Source: Scatosoma sp045588185
GTDB lineage: Bacteria > Bacillota > Clostridia > Christensenellales > Borkfalkiaceae
Reading direction: 5' to 3'
Assembly: GCA_045588185.1 (NCBI GenBank)
Contig: JAZNDR010000047.1
Span: 1-58,379 of the forward strand
Length of the DNA stretch: 58,379 nucleotides
Under the pieces are notes generated by a model that made no database searches, was not told the DNA's origin, and saw nothing but the letters and a program-made list of their open reading frames with translations. Positions within the stretch are counted from its first letter, which is position 1. Every line of letters starts with the position of its first letter. This document shows, piece by piece, positions 23,985-33,444 of the stretch. Position numbers and translations under genes: made by a program.

Positions 23985-25284
23985 ATTGCATTTTTCGAAG
24001 TCCTTTGGGAAAATGGTTTTTTACCGTACCGTTGACCGCTTTCCCCCACCCGAGCGGATACCCCGCTACGCATACCGCACACCAGCCGTTTTGTGTTTCC
24101 GCTTCAAAGGTTTCCCCGCGCAGGTACTTTTCCACCCGCCCGTCCGTTTCCGCTAAATCCACCGCGTTTTTAAACGCTTCCTTTTTTAACGCAACCGCCA
24201 AAGAATGGTTGGGCTCAAACCGCCCGTTTTTCACTTCCCCAAGCCGTACCCCTACGCGCAAGACCTGTAACCCTTTCCAGTCGAATACGCTATCGGGCAA
24301 CGCATACAAAACGCCGTTTACCTCGTGCAGGTTTTTTGCTTTATACGAAGCAAGAGCCGACTTTTCGAAATCACGGTACGCCTGCTCGCTTGCTCTGCCA
24401 ACGGCAGGCCTTAACGCTCGTAAGGGCTTACCCTCTTCTCCGTCCGTCTTTTCAAACAACGCCACGAAATGCCCCTCGCCTTTGATTTTATGCGGATATA
24501 ATTTTTCCTGTTTCAAAAGACGCATTTCGGGGTGATTTTTTAAGTAATCGCATACCTGCCCCTCGTCTTCGGCGGTTGCAAAGGTACAAGTGGAGTATAC
24601 GAGCCTGCCCCCTTTGCGCAGCATTTTCGTCGCTTCGTTTAAAATTTTTTTCTGCCTTTCGGCGCAAAGCGCGATATTTTCTTCGCTCCATTCGCTTAAC
24701 GCCTCGTCGGCGTTTTTCCTAAACATACCCTCGCCCGAGCAAGGCGCGTCCACCAAGATTTTATCAAAGTACCCGACGAACTTTTCGGAAAGTTTTTCGG
24801 GAAGCTCACTGCAAACGACGGCGTTGGTTATCCCCATACGCTCGATATTTTGCGATAAAATTTTCGCACGGGAAGATATCGGCTCGTTTAAAACGATAAT
24901 GCCCTCGCCCTGCATTTTCGAGGCGAGCTGCGTACCCTTTCCCCCGGGTGCGGAGCAAAGGTCGAGGACTCTTTCTCCCGCCTGCACTTCCAAGAGGGGT
25001 GCGGCGGACATTGCCGAGGGTTCTTGCGAATAGAACAATCCTGCAAAATGAAAGGGATTCCCACCGAGCTTTTCCTTATCGGTATAGAACCCGTTTTCTT
25101 CCCAAGGCACGCTTTCGCCCAAAAACGGCAACAGCTTTGCAAGCGATTGCCTATCCCCTTTCAAGGGATTGAGCCGAACGGCTTTATACGGCTTTTCGTT
25201 ATAAACGGCAAAAAACGCCTCCCATTCGTTTTCGGGAAGCTGTTTTTTCATGTTTTGGATAAATAATTTTGGTAAATCGTGCAT
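23983..25284 (-). CDS. RsmB/RsmF-type RNA cytosine-C5 methyltransferase
   Basis: A 433-residue RNA m5C methyltransferase (NOL1/NOP2/Sun family), most like RsmF/YebU. The SAM motif is D-L-C-S-A-P-G-G-K-G-T-Q near residue 104. The catalytic pair is D-A-P-C-S-G-E-G near 179 and S-T-C-T-F near 232, both Cys present. The C-terminal ~130 residues match the RsmF-type extension (L-R-V-G-V-R-L-G-E, then P-x-H-S-L-A) used for RNA contact. It is expected to methylate rRNA. The start at 25284 gives M-H-D-L-P with AGGGAG upstream. A short repeat fragment lies between this gene and the exonuclease gene. Confidence 0.9.
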   Translation of the reverse strand: MHDLPKLFIQNMKKQLPENEWEAFFAVYNEKPYKAVRLNPLKGDRQSLAKLLPFLGESVPWEENGFYTDKEKLGGNPFHFAGLFYSQEPSAMSAAPLLEVQAGERVLDLCSAPGGKGTQLASKMQGEGIIVLNEPISSRAKILSQNIERMGITNAVVCSELPEKLSEKFVGYFDKILVDAPCSGEGMFRKNADEALSEWSEENIALCAERQKKILNEATKMLRKGGRLVYSTCTFATAEDEGQVCDYLKNHPEMRLLKQEKLYPHKIKGEGHFVALFEKTDGEEGKPLRALRPAVGRASEQAYRDFEKSALASYKAKNLHEVNGVLYALPDSVFDWKGLQVLRVGVRLGEVKNGRFEPNHSLAVALKKEAFKNAVDLAETDGRVEKYLRGETFEAETQNGWCAVCVAGYPLGWGKAVNGTVKNHFPKGLRKMQ

Positions 25285-25307
25285 ACTACACTCCCTAACA
25301 AGGGTAA

Positions 25308-25354
25308 ATCGCAAGCAAAGCTTGCGTTGACCGCTCCGTCGCGGGCCGCACCCG
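25308..25354. repeat. Hairpin-rich intergenic repeat, copy D (short recombined derivative)
   Basis: Contains the CGCAAGCAAAGCTTGCG hairpin and GTTGACCGCT segment, then jumps directly to the GCGGGCCGCACCCGC module found at the far end of copies A and B. It is therefore an internally deleted form of the repeat. It abuts the TAG stop of the exonuclease gene (25355-25357). Confidence 0.7.
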
Positions 25355-26311
25355 CTAAACGCCTAAGTATTCCGCAAATTCCTGCGGGTTGAATATTTTT
25401 GCTTTTCGGTCTTGTACCGATTTCAAACGCGGTCCTCCCTCGTTTTCAAAACAAATATACGCGTCGCATTCTTCCGCGCGGAAGGTTACCCGCGCCGCTT
25501 CGGCAAACGCCGCTAAAAGCAATTTCTTCGCCAAAGAGGTGTGTAATTCCACTTCGTGCGAAAAACATACCGTCTTGTTTTTCAGCTTGCCCTCTTTCGC
25601 GCGCTTGCGCTTTTCTCTGTCGGCAAAAATATGGAACGCTACGCGCGCCTGCGCCCGCGCTTCCTTTTGTTTTTCCCGCTCGGTCTTATACCGCTCGAAG
25701 CTTACCGAGGTGTTTTGCGTTACTTCGTAGTTCGCTATCCTGCCCACCGTGATTTGGTATTTTTCGAGCAGTTCTACAAAAGTGGCGTTCTCCGCTTTGC
25801 ACATCGCTTCCGCTACCCGCATCGTCGCATACGCGTCGTCCACGGCACGGTGCGGCGTAAACTCTACGCCGAGCTGTTCGGCGATTGCTCCCAAGCCGAA
25901 CTGACGGGAAAATTCGCCGATGGTGTTCATATACAAAAACTGCGTGTCGGCGAACGAGAATTGGAACGAGGGCAAGGAAAAACGCTTGCTTTCCAAGTTG
26001 AGGTATTTCACGTCGTTCATGACGGCGTGCCCCACGACGAGCGTGTCGGTATCCTGCAACAGCGCGTAAATTTTATCCGCGCGCTTTAAAAAAGTGGGAT
26101 AGGTTTTGAAATCCTCGTATTTGTACGGAAGTACGATGCCCTGCTCGCCCTTTCTGTCCGTCAAATGAAATCCGCCCTGCGGATTGATAAGCAAATCCTC
26201 TTTTTCGAGTATGCGGAAATTTTCGTCCGTCAGGCAATAGCCAAACGCACAAATCTTCGCCACATTCTTGAATACGCCCGCGCATTCTATATCGAAAAAT
26301 AAGTATTTCAT
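25355..26311 (-). CDS. DEDDh 3'-5' exonuclease with C-terminal BRCT-like domain
   Basis: A 318-residue exonuclease of the DnaQ/RNase T fold. The ExoI motif is F-F-D-I-E-C-A at residues 5-11 (Asp and Glu). ExoII has G-H-A-V-M-N-D near 94. ExoIII has H-R-A-V-D-D-A near 154 with the His and Asp of the DEDDh class. A basic linker (R-E-K-R-K-R-A-K-E-G-K-L-K) precedes about 75 residues resembling a BRCT domain (K-T-V-C-F-S..., ending K-A-K-I-F-N-P-Q-E-F-A-E-Y-L). The linkage to BRCT suggests a DNA repair role, as in bacterial DinG/PolC-related exonucleases. Substrate is unknown. Confidence 0.82.
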   Translation of the reverse strand: MKYLFFDIECAGVFKNVAKICAFGYCLTDENFRILEKEDLLINPQGGFHLTDRKGEQGIVLPYKYEDFKTYPTFLKRADKIYALLQDTDTLVVGHAVMNDVKYLNLESKRFSLPSFQFSFADTQFLYMNTIGEFSRQFGLGAIAEQLGVEFTPHRAVDDAYATMRVAEAMCKAENATFVELLEKYQITVGRIANYEVTQNTSVSFERYKTEREKQKEARAQARVAFHIFADREKRKRAKEGKLKNKTVCFSHEVELHTSLAKKLLLAAFAEAARVTFRAEECDAYICFENEGGPRLKSVQDRKAKIFNPQEFAEYLGV

Positions 26312-26334
26312 AGTGTACCGTTATGATTACGTTA

Positions 26335-26452
26335 AAACGCGGAGATACAAGCAAGACAAGGCGCGCGAGGCTTTCCGACGGGACGTTTACGAATCGTAAA
26401 CGAGCGAGGAAAACGCAAGCGCAACGCCGTATTGCGACGTATATCCGCGTTT
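26335..26452. repeat. Intergenic element with 13-bp terminal inverted repeats (~118 bp)
   Basis: AAACGCGGAGATA (26335-26347) pairs with the inverse of 26440-26452 at 11 of 13 positions. Inside is a perfect CGTTTAC/GTAAACG palindrome around GAATC (26384-26402) and GC-rich segments. The size, terminal inverted repeats and position between serS and the exonuclease gene fit a miniature inverted-repeat element. No copy was seen elsewhere in the window. Confidence 0.55.
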
Positions 26453-26458
26453 AGTGGT

Positions 26459-27748
26459 TTAATTCTTGGGAGTGATAACGCTCTTCCCGCCCATATAAGG
26501 TCTTAACGCCTCGGGAATAACGACACTGCCGTCCGCCTGTAAATGGTTCTCTACGAACGCAATCAGCATACGGGGGGGCGCAACCACCGTGTTATTGAGG
26601 GTGTGCGCAAGCTTCACTTTGCCGTCGCTGTCCTTATAGCGAATAGCAAGACGGCGCGCCTGTGCGTCCGTTAAGTTGGAACACGAACCCACTTCGAAAT
26701 ATTTTTTCTGACGGGGACTCCAAGCTTCTACGTCACAGCTCTTGTATTTGAGGTCTGCAAGGTCGCCCGAGCAACAGCCGAGCTGTCTTACGGGGATATC
26801 GAGCGAACGGAAAAGTTCAACCGTATAGCTCCAAAGCTTTTCGTACCATTCCGCGCTTTCCTCGGGACGGCAAACGACAATCATTTCCTGCTTTTCGAAT
26901 TGATGGATACGGTAAATACCGCGTTCCTCAATACCGTGCGCACCCTTTTCTTTTCTGAAACAAGGGGAGTAGCTGGTCAGCGCAAGCGGGAGCTTGTTCC
27001 CGTCGATGATTTGACCCATAAATCTGCCGATCATCGAATGCTCGGAAGTACCGATCAAATACAAATCCTCGCCCTCGATTTTATACATCATATTTTCCAT
27101 TTCGTCAAAGCTCATAACGCCCGAAACGACGTCGCCGTGAATCATATACGGCGGGATCACGTAGGTGAAGCCCTTGTCGATCATGAAATCACGCGCATAC
27201 GTGAGCACTGCGGAATGCAGTCTTGCGATATCGCCTGTGAGGTAATAGAAGCCCTGACCGGAAGTACGGCGGGCGGAATCGACGTCGATACCGTCCAAGT
27301 TTTCCAAAATATCCAAATGGTAAGGCACTTCAAATTCAGGCACTTTCGCTTCGCCAAAGCGTTGAAGCTCGACGTTCTCCGAATCGTCCTTGCCGATAGG
27401 CACGTCGTCGGCGATAATGTTGGGAATGGTCATCATCGTCTTTTTGAGCGCGGCTTCCGTTTCCTCGGATTCCTTTTCGATTGCAACGAGGCGTTCAGCG
27501 TCCGCTTTTACCTGTGCTTTTACCGCTTCCGCTTCTTCTCTTTTGCCCTCTTTCATCAGCATGCCCACTTGCTTGGAAAGGGTGTTTCTCGCGGCGCGGA
27601 GCGCGTCGCCTTCGGCAATCAGCGCACGGCGCTTGCTGTCCAGCTCGATCGCTTCGTCTACAAGCGGCAGTTTGCGGTCTTGGAATTTCTTTTTAATATT
27701 TTCTTTTACCAGTTCCGGATTGGTACGGATAAGGTTGATATCAATCAT
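26459..27748 (-). CDS. serS: Seryl-tRNA synthetase
   Basis: A 429-residue class II aminoacyl-tRNA synthetase that charges tRNA-Ser. The N-terminal coiled-coil arm covers about residues 1-105 (starting M-I-D-I-N-L-I-R-T-N-P). The catalytic core has class II motif 2 (P-C-F-R-K-E-K-G-A-H-G near 255, with the G-I-Y-R-I-H-Q-F-E strand) and motif 3 (G-C-C-S-G-D then the terminal N-N-T-V-V-A-P-P-R-M-L near 382). The ATG at 27748 is fixed by GAGG upstream and family alignment. A longer open frame upstream is not coding. The promoter is divergent from that of the P-type ATPase. Confidence 0.96.
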   Translation of the reverse strand: MIDINLIRTNPELVKENIKKKFQDRKLPLVDEAIELDSKRRALIAEGDALRAARNTLSKQVGMLMKEGKREEAEAVKAQVKADAERLVAIEKESEETEAALKKTMMTIPNIIADDVPIGKDDSENVELQRFGEAKVPEFEVPYHLDILENLDGIDVDSARRTSGQGFYYLTGDIARLHSAVLTYARDFMIDKGFTYVIPPYMIHGDVVSGVMSFDEMENMMYKIEGEDLYLIGTSEHSMIGRFMGQIIDGNKLPLALTSYSPCFRKEKGAHGIEERGIYRIHQFEKQEMIVVCRPEESAEWYEKLWSYTVELFRSLDIPVRQLGCCSGDLADLKYKSCDVEAWSPRQKKYFEVGSCSNLTDAQARRLAIRYKDSDGKVKLAHTLNNTVVAPPRMLIAFVENHLQADGSVVIPEALRPYMGGKSVITPKN

Positions 27749-27778
27749 AATAACACCTCGGTTTCTTTCGTTTTTCCT

Positions 27779-27807
27779 ATTATACAACTTTTTTCTCCGA
27801 AAAGCAA
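27779..27807 (-). promoter_or_regulatory. Promoter of serS
   Basis: TTGCTT (27807-27802), 17-base spacer, TATAAT (27784-27779) on the minus strand. Confidence 0.7.
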
Positions 27808-27857
27808 TTAAATGTAAAGACCGTCGCAAAGTTTCCCGTAAAATTTCCCGAAAAAAC

Positions 27858-27886
27858 TTGTATTTTTTACTTGCGTATGCTATAAT
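27858..27886 (+). promoter_or_regulatory. Promoter of the P-type ATPase gene
   Basis: TTGTAT (27858-27863), 17-base spacer, TATAAT (27881-27886). Confidence 0.7.
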
Positions 27887-27916
27887 AAAGGCAGTATATT
27901 CGTTTACGAGGCAAAC

Positions 27917-30475
27917 ATGACGGAAAAACAAAACGAAACGAACGCGCCCGAAAACACGGAAGCGCAAAAAAAGACGGCGAAAAAATTGCCGTCCTTGCAT
28001 AAAAATAAACAACCGCAGACGGAAACGGAAGTGCGGCGTTTTAACGCCGACGCCAACGAGGGACTCTCCCAAAAACAGGTGGACGAACGTATCGCGCAAG
28101 GACTTGTTAATAAAACGGGCAAGAAATATTCGAAAACCTACCGCAGTATTTTCGTTGGGAATATTTGTACCTTTTTCAACCTGCTGTGTTTGGTCGCCGC
28201 ACTTGCGCTCGTAATGGCGCACGCGGATATCTCGCAATTTTTATTCGTGGCGATATTCCTTTGTAATATCGTGGTCAGTATCGTACAGGAAATCCGCGCA
28301 AAGCGTAAAATCGACAAGCTGACGATTTTATCTTCCCCCACCGCACGCGTGGTGCGAAGCGGGAAACAGATAGATATTCCCGTCGAGGAAATCGTCGTGG
28401 ACGATATCCTTATCCTTTCCACGGGGCAACAAGTTCCCGCCGACTGTATCACGCTCGAAGGTACGGCGGAATTAAACGAATCCCTGCTCACGGGCGAATC
28501 GGTGCCTATCAAGAAAGAGGACGGCGATTTCGTATACGCGGGCTCGTTCGTAGCGAGCGGTAAAACGGCGGTGCGCGTGGATAAAATCGGCGAAAACACC
28601 TATATCAGTAAGCTGACGGCACGGGCGAAAAAGTATAAACGCCCGAACTCGGAAATTATGAACTCCATTACGCTGTTCATTAAAATTATCGGTTTGGCGA
28701 TCGTGCCCGTGGCTATCTTTATGTTCCTCAATAACTTCCACGCTCAAAACGGAGTGTGGTCGGACCTTTCCGCAACGGGCGGATTTTTCGGCACGCTTGC
28801 AAGCGAAACCTCGGACGGACTGCTCAGCCAAACGATACAAAAAACCTGCTCGGTTATTATCGGTATGATCCCCTCGGGCTTGCTCCTTTTGACCACCGTC
28901 GCACTGTCCGTAGGTATGATACGGCTTGCCAAATACAATACCTTGGTGCAGGATATGTATTCGCTTGAAATGCTCGCCCGCGTCAACGTTCTGTGCCTCG
29001 ATAAAACGGGCACGATCACCGACGGCAGAATGAAAGTGAGCGACTGTATTTTACTTAATAACAATACCGAATTCGGCATTGACGATATTTTGGGTTCGAT
29101 GCTCGCGTCTTTGGAAGACAACAACCAAACCTCTATCGCGCTTTACGAGCGGTTCGGGCATTCGTCGGCGTTACAGCCGATTGCCACTCTGCCGTTCTCG
29201 TCGGCGAGAAAGCTCTCCGCCGTTACCTTCGAGGGCGCGGGGACTTACGTTATGGGCGCGCCCGAATTCGTGTTAAAGCCGATGCCTACGCGTATTGACA
29301 AAATCGTAAAACAGTACGCGCAAATGGGTTTGCGCGTGCTCGTAATTGCGCACTCGTCAGGTCAGCTTCAAGGGGACAAAGTGCCTATCGGATTAAAAGC
29401 GGTAGCCATTATTACACTGTCGGATAATATCCGACCCGACGCCATCGACACCATTCGTTGGTTTAAGGAAAACGACGTTGCCGTGAAAGTCATTTCGGGC
29501 GACAACCCCGTAACCGTTTCGGAAGTGGCAAGGCGCGCGGGTATCAAGAATGCGGCACAGTTCATTTCCTTGGAAGGACTTTCCGATTTAGAGGTAGAAA
29601 ACGCGGCGAATCAATACACCGTCTTCGGACGGGTAACACCCGAACAAAAAGCGATACTGATCCGCTCTATCAAAAAGGCGGGCAACACGGTCGCGATGAC
29701 GGGCGACGGCGTAAACGATATTCTCGCTATGAAAGAAGCGGACTGCGCGGTGAGCGTGGCTTCGGGCAGCGAGGCGGCGAGAAACGTATCCAACCTCGTT
29801 TTGCAGGATAATAATTTCGGTTCAATGCCCAAAATCGTAAACGAAGGCAGACGGGTTATCAATAACATTAAAAATTCGTCCTCGCTGTACATTATGAAAA
29901 CGCTGTTGACGTTGACGCTCGCGGTCGTTTGTATCGCTCTGGGTACGGAGTACTTCTTCACGACGAAGAATATGATTATGTACGAAATGTTTATCAGTGC
30001 GCTCCCCTCGTTCGTGCTGTCGTTACAGCCGAACACCAACCGCGTCAAGGGCAAATTTATCCCTTACGTATTGAGCCGCGCTATCCCCGGCGCGTTGACG
30101 ATGTCGCTGGGCATTATGACCTTATACCTCGTCAAACAATTGCCTATCGGCAGTTCGTTCGGGTTTACGGGCGGCGGCAACGAATACGAAGCGCTTATGA
30201 TGCTTGCGCTGACCTTCTGCGGACTCGTTATGCTGTATAGAATTTGTCAGCCGTTCAATATCGTCCGCGCGATTTTGTTTATCGTAGCTGCGCTCCTGTG
30301 CGTAACGGTGGTTTGCGTTCCCCTGCTTGGCGAGCTGGTATTTACGGGTTGGGCGGCAATCAAATTTACCCTCCCGCAAATATTACTGCTCATCATTATC
30401 GTACAGTTGAGTTTCCCCATTTCGGGCTTCTTAATCAAGTTCTTCGACCTTATCAACCCCGCCGACGAACAGTAA
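27917..30475 (+). CDS. Cation-translocating P-type ATPase (CtpE-like)
   Basis: An 852-residue P-type ATPase. After a charged, disordered N-terminus come two helices, the actuator domain with L-L-T-G-E-S (near 195), a helix pair, and the phosphorylation loop L-D-K-T-G-T-I-T-D-G (near 362). The hinge motif G-D-G-V-N-D is near 596, followed by six C-terminal helices. The M4 metal-site signature reads I-P-S-G-L rather than the P-E-G-L of SERCA-type calcium pumps. The overall pattern is closest to CtpE/Exp7-like pumps of Firmicutes and Actinobacteria; CtpE moves calcium in mycobacteria. The substrate here is uncertain. It has its own promoter and terminator. Confidence 0.9.
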   Translation: MTEKQNETNAPENTEAQKKTAKKLPSLHKNKQPQTETEVRRFNADANEGLSQKQVDERIAQGLVNKTGKKYSKTYRSIFVGNICTFFNLLCLVAALALVMAHADISQFLFVAIFLCNIVVSIVQEIRAKRKIDKLTILSSPTARVVRSGKQIDIPVEEIVVDDILILSTGQQVPADCITLEGTAELNESLLTGESVPIKKEDGDFVYAGSFVASGKTAVRVDKIGENTYISKLTARAKKYKRPNSEIMNSITLFIKIIGLAIVPVAIFMFLNNFHAQNGVWSDLSATGGFFGTLASETSDGLLSQTIQKTCSVIIGMIPSGLLLLTTVALSVGMIRLAKYNTLVQDMYSLEMLARVNVLCLDKTGTITDGRMKVSDCILLNNNTEFGIDDILGSMLASLEDNNQTSIALYERFGHSSALQPIATLPFSSARKLSAVTFEGAGTYVMGAPEFVLKPMPTRIDKIVKQYAQMGLRVLVIAHSSGQLQGDKVPIGLKAVAIITLSDNIRPDAIDTIRWFKENDVAVKVISGDNPVTVSEVARRAGIKNAAQFISLEGLSDLEVENAANQYTVFGRVTPEQKAILIRSIKKAGNTVAMTGDGVNDILAMKEADCAVSVASGSEAARNVSNLVLQDNNFGSMPKIVNEGRRVINNIKNSSSLYIMKTLLTLTLAVVCIALGTEYFFTTKNMIMYEMFISALPSFVLSLQPNTNRVKGKFIPYVLSRAIPGALTMSLGIMTLYLVKQLPIGSSFGFTGGGNEYEALMMLALTFCGLVMLYRICQPFNIVRAILFIVAALLCVTVVCVPLLGELVFTGWAAIKFTLPQILLLIIIVQLSFPISGFLIKFFDLINPADEQ

Positions 30476-30510
30476 AAATACAAAATTATTGAACTACTTT
30501 TATGTAAAAA

Positions 30511-30545
30511 GAAGCGCCCTCGCTGTTGCGAGGGCGCTTCCTTGT
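30511..30545. terminator. Bidirectional rho-independent terminator
   Basis: Perfect 13-bp stem GAAGCGCCCTCGC / GCGAGGGCGCTTC with TGTT loop, between convergent P-type ATPase and gyrA genes. Confidence 0.9.
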
Positions 30546-30551
30546 TTTGCA

Positions 30552-33161
30552 TTATTCTTCTGTGGTTTCTTCGGCTTCCTCTTCCAAAACTACCGTTTCT
30601 TCCGTTTCCGCTTCCGCTTCGCCGACCAAATCTTCGGGGCTCAAATCCGCCGCCGTTTCTTCGGGCGCTTGCGTTTCCGCTTCGTCGTCCCGCTCCGTAA
30701 TGTCTACCGTCGCTACCAAGCTTCCTTTGACGTTCATAACTCTTACGCCGCGCGTCGCTCTGCCGATACAGCTAATCGTGTCCGCGTGCATACGGATAAT
30801 CGTACCGCCCGTCGTAATAATCATAATATCGTTCTCGTCCGTTACCGGCTTGAAGTTGACGAGATAGCCCGTCTTTTCGTTGAACACGCCCGCTTTGATA
30901 CCCTTACCGCCGCGGCTCTGTAAACGGTAGTCTTCCAGCTTCGAACGCTTACCGTAGCCGAGTGAGGTCAGCGTGAACAAATCCATTGCTTCGTCTACGA
31001 TGAGCATATCCACCACGATATCCTCTTTCGCAAGCGTAATTGCTTTTACGCCCTGCGTGCCTCTGCCCGTCGGACGAACGTCCTTTTCGGAGAAGCGGAT
31101 ACACTTACCGCCGCGCGAAGCAATCAAAATTTCGTCTTCGCCCGTCGTGAAGCGTACGGCAATCAATCTATCGTCCTCTTGCAATTTTATGGCGATTTTA
31201 CCGTTCTTGGGAATACGCTTGAACTCGTCCGTAGAGGTCTTTTTAATCAAGCCGTTTTCCGTTGCCATAACGAGATAGCCCGTGCCGTTTTCCAAAACGG
31301 GCAATACCGTTTCGATTTTCTCGCCTTGGTCAAGCTGTACGATATTGACAACCGCTCTGCCTCTTGCCGTTCTGTTCGCTTCGGGAATTTCGTAACCCTT
31401 GATAGAGTACACCTTGCCTTTCGACGAGAAGAGCAGAATCGGATCGTGCGTACAGCAAACGAACATCTTTTCGACGTAGTCCTCGTCCTTGGGTCTGTGC
31501 GCCGTGATACCTCTGCCGCCTCTGCCCTGCGCCTTGTATTCGGCAACGGGCAAACGCTTGATATAGCCCGAATGGGTAATCGAAATCACGACGTCCTCTC
31601 TGTCTATCAAATCCTCGTCGTCGATATTGCCGTAATCGACGGAGATTTCCGTCTTTCTCGGCGAGGGATATTTTTCCTTGATTTCGGACAAGTCCTTGCG
31701 GATAATCTCCATTACGCGGTACTCGTTCGCCAAAATATCTTTGAGGTCGGCAATCGTTCTTTGCAAGCTTTCCAACTCGTCTTTGAGTTTCTCTACTTCC
31801 AACGAAGTCAATCTTTGCAAGCGCATTTCAAGGATTGCGTTCGCCTGCTTGTCGTCCAGCTCGAAAGCGGAAGTAAGCGCGGTGATCGCGGCGTTTTTAT
31901 CCGCCGACGCCTTAATGATTTTAATGACCTCGTCCACGTTCGCAAGCGCAAGCACGAGTCCTGCGATAATGTGCGCGCGTTCTTCCGTCTTATTCAAATC
32001 GTAACGGGTTCTGCGCGTGATGACTTCCTTTTGATGATTGAGATAATGATATAAAATATCGCGGATATTGAGGGTCTTGGGCTCGGTACCGTTCTCCGTC
32101 AGTGCGAGCAAGATAATACCGTCGGACACCTGCAATTTCGTCTTTTTGAACAGCGTGTTCAAAACGACCTGCGCATTTGCGTCCTTCTTGACCTCGATAA
32201 CGATACGCATACCGTCGCGGTCGGATTCGTCGCGAATATCCGAAATGCCCTCGATACGCTTATCGTTTACCATATCGGCAATCGTCTTAATAAGCTGTGC
32301 TTTATTGACTTGATAGGGAATTTCCGTTACGATAATGCGCGAACGCACGTTCCCGCCCGTACCGTATTCCTCGATTTCGCACTTGGAGCGAATCATAATA
32401 CTGCCTTGCCCCGTTCTGTACGCCTGACGGATACCGCTTCTGCCCATGATAACGCCGCCCGTGGGGAAGTCGGGCGCAGGGATATAATCCATGAGCTCGT
32501 CCACCGTGATATCGGGGTTATCAATCATCGCGATCGTGCCGTCGATGACTTCGGCAAGGTTATGCGGGGGAATGTTCGTCGCCATACCCACGGCAATACC
32601 GTCCGCGCCGTTCACGAGCAGATTGGGATATCTTGCGGGCAGAACGGTGGGTTCTTCCTCGCTTCCGTCGAAGTTGGGAATGAAATCTACCGTATCTTTA
32701 TCCAAATCGCGCAGCATTTCCGCCGCGAGCTTGGTAAGTCTTGCTTCGGTATAACGCATAGCCGCGGCGGAGTCGCCGTCCACCGAGCCGAAGTTACCGT
32801 GACCGTCTACGAGCGGGAAGCTAATCGTAAATTCCTGTGCTAATCTTACGAGCGCGTCGTACACGGAGCTGTCGCCGTGGGGGTGGAATTTACCCATACA
32901 GTCACCGACGATACGGGCGCACTTTCTGTACGCTTTATCGTTATACAGACCCATTTCGTGCATGGAATACAAAATTCTTCTATGCACGGGCTTCAAGCCG
33001 TCGCGCACGTCGGGGATCGCTCTCGATTTATTAACCGCCATTGCATAGGCGATGAACGAGCGTTTAAGCTCGTCGTCCACCTCGACGTCGAGCATTTTCG
33101 TCATAGCGAGGGTCTTTTTAAATTCCTCTGTCAATTCGGGGCTTGTTTCTTTTTTAGCCAT
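30552..33161 (-). CDS. gyrA: DNA gyrase subunit A
   Basis: An 869-residue GyrA, the DNA-cleaving subunit of gyrase, which introduces negative supercoils. The quinolone-resistance region reads H-P-H-G-D-S-S-V-Y-D-A, with Ser and Asp at the positions equivalent to E. coli 83 and 87, the drug-susceptible type. The catalytic Tyr is in A-M-R-Y-T-E. The GyrA box Q-G-R-G-G-R-G, needed for DNA wrapping and supercoiling, is present near residue 535, which marks it as gyrase rather than topoisomerase IV. The tail is highly acidic. The start at 33161 has GGAG eight bases upstream. gyrB is upstream, separated by repeat copy B. Confidence 0.97.
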   Translation of the reverse strand: MAKKETSPELTEEFKKTLAMTKMLDVEVDDELKRSFIAYAMAVNKSRAIPDVRDGLKPVHRRILYSMHEMGLYNDKAYRKCARIVGDCMGKFHPHGDSSVYDALVRLAQEFTISFPLVDGHGNFGSVDGDSAAAMRYTEARLTKLAAEMLRDLDKDTVDFIPNFDGSEEEPTVLPARYPNLLVNGADGIAVGMATNIPPHNLAEVIDGTIAMIDNPDITVDELMDYIPAPDFPTGGVIMGRSGIRQAYRTGQGSIMIRSKCEIEEYGTGGNVRSRIIVTEIPYQVNKAQLIKTIADMVNDKRIEGISDIRDESDRDGMRIVIEVKKDANAQVVLNTLFKKTKLQVSDGIILLALTENGTEPKTLNIRDILYHYLNHQKEVITRRTRYDLNKTEERAHIIAGLVLALANVDEVIKIIKASADKNAAITALTSAFELDDKQANAILEMRLQRLTSLEVEKLKDELESLQRTIADLKDILANEYRVMEIIRKDLSEIKEKYPSPRKTEISVDYGNIDDEDLIDREDVVISITHSGYIKRLPVAEYKAQGRGGRGITAHRPKDEDYVEKMFVCCTHDPILLFSSKGKVYSIKGYEIPEANRTARGRAVVNIVQLDQGEKIETVLPVLENGTGYLVMATENGLIKKTSTDEFKRIPKNGKIAIKLQEDDRLIAVRFTTGEDEILIASRGGKCIRFSEKDVRPTGRGTQGVKAITLAKEDIVVDMLIVDEAMDLFTLTSLGYGKRSKLEDYRLQSRGGKGIKAGVFNEKTGYLVNFKPVTDENDIMIITTGGTIIRMHADTISCIGRATRGVRVMNVKGSLVATVDITERDDEAETQAPEETAADLSPEDLVGEAEAETEETVVLEEEAEETTEE

Positions 33162-33212
33162 TTCATTTTCTCCTACGGCAATCCTGCCGTTTTGCGTTTT
33201 ATTAAAACTCAC

Positions 33213-33421
33213 TGCGCAAGACTATACTTGCGTTGACCGCTTACGCGGTAGTGGGCAAATCAAAGATTTGCTGCTTGGGGCTGATTATGCGAGGGCTCTG
33301 CCCTCTTCTCGGTCAAGGGACAATGCCCCTTGACCCCTTGTCGGGAACGATACCGTTTATCCTAAGCCTCGCAAAAAGATAGAAAGGCTCCGTTGCGGGT
33401 CGCACCCGCCTTGACTTCTAA
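33213..33421. repeat. Hairpin-rich intergenic repeat, copy B (~210 bp), between gyrB and gyrA
   Basis: Shares with copy A the modules CAAATCAAAGATTTG, GAGGGCTCTGCCCTC, AAGGGACAATGCCCCTT, GGGAACGATACCGTTT and GCGGGTCGCACCCGC, and ends in the same CTTGACTTCTAA (33410-33421). It is in the opposite orientation to copy A and lacks copy A's other half. It lies inside what should be the gyrB-gyrA operon, so the transcript would carry this structured spacer. Confidence 0.85.
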
Positions 33422-33444
33422 TCTTTCCGCAATTTTGCTCCCGC

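Noticed and set aside
27749..28237. A long N-terminal extension of SerS
   Set aside because: Family alignment starts at M-I-D-I-N. The extension overlaps the divergent promoters and the start of the P-type ATPase gene on the other strand.
30489..32843. Several long plus-strand frames opposite gyrA (up to 291 codons)
   Set aside because: They mirror gyrA codon structure on the other strand, lack ribosome sites and have no recognisable products.
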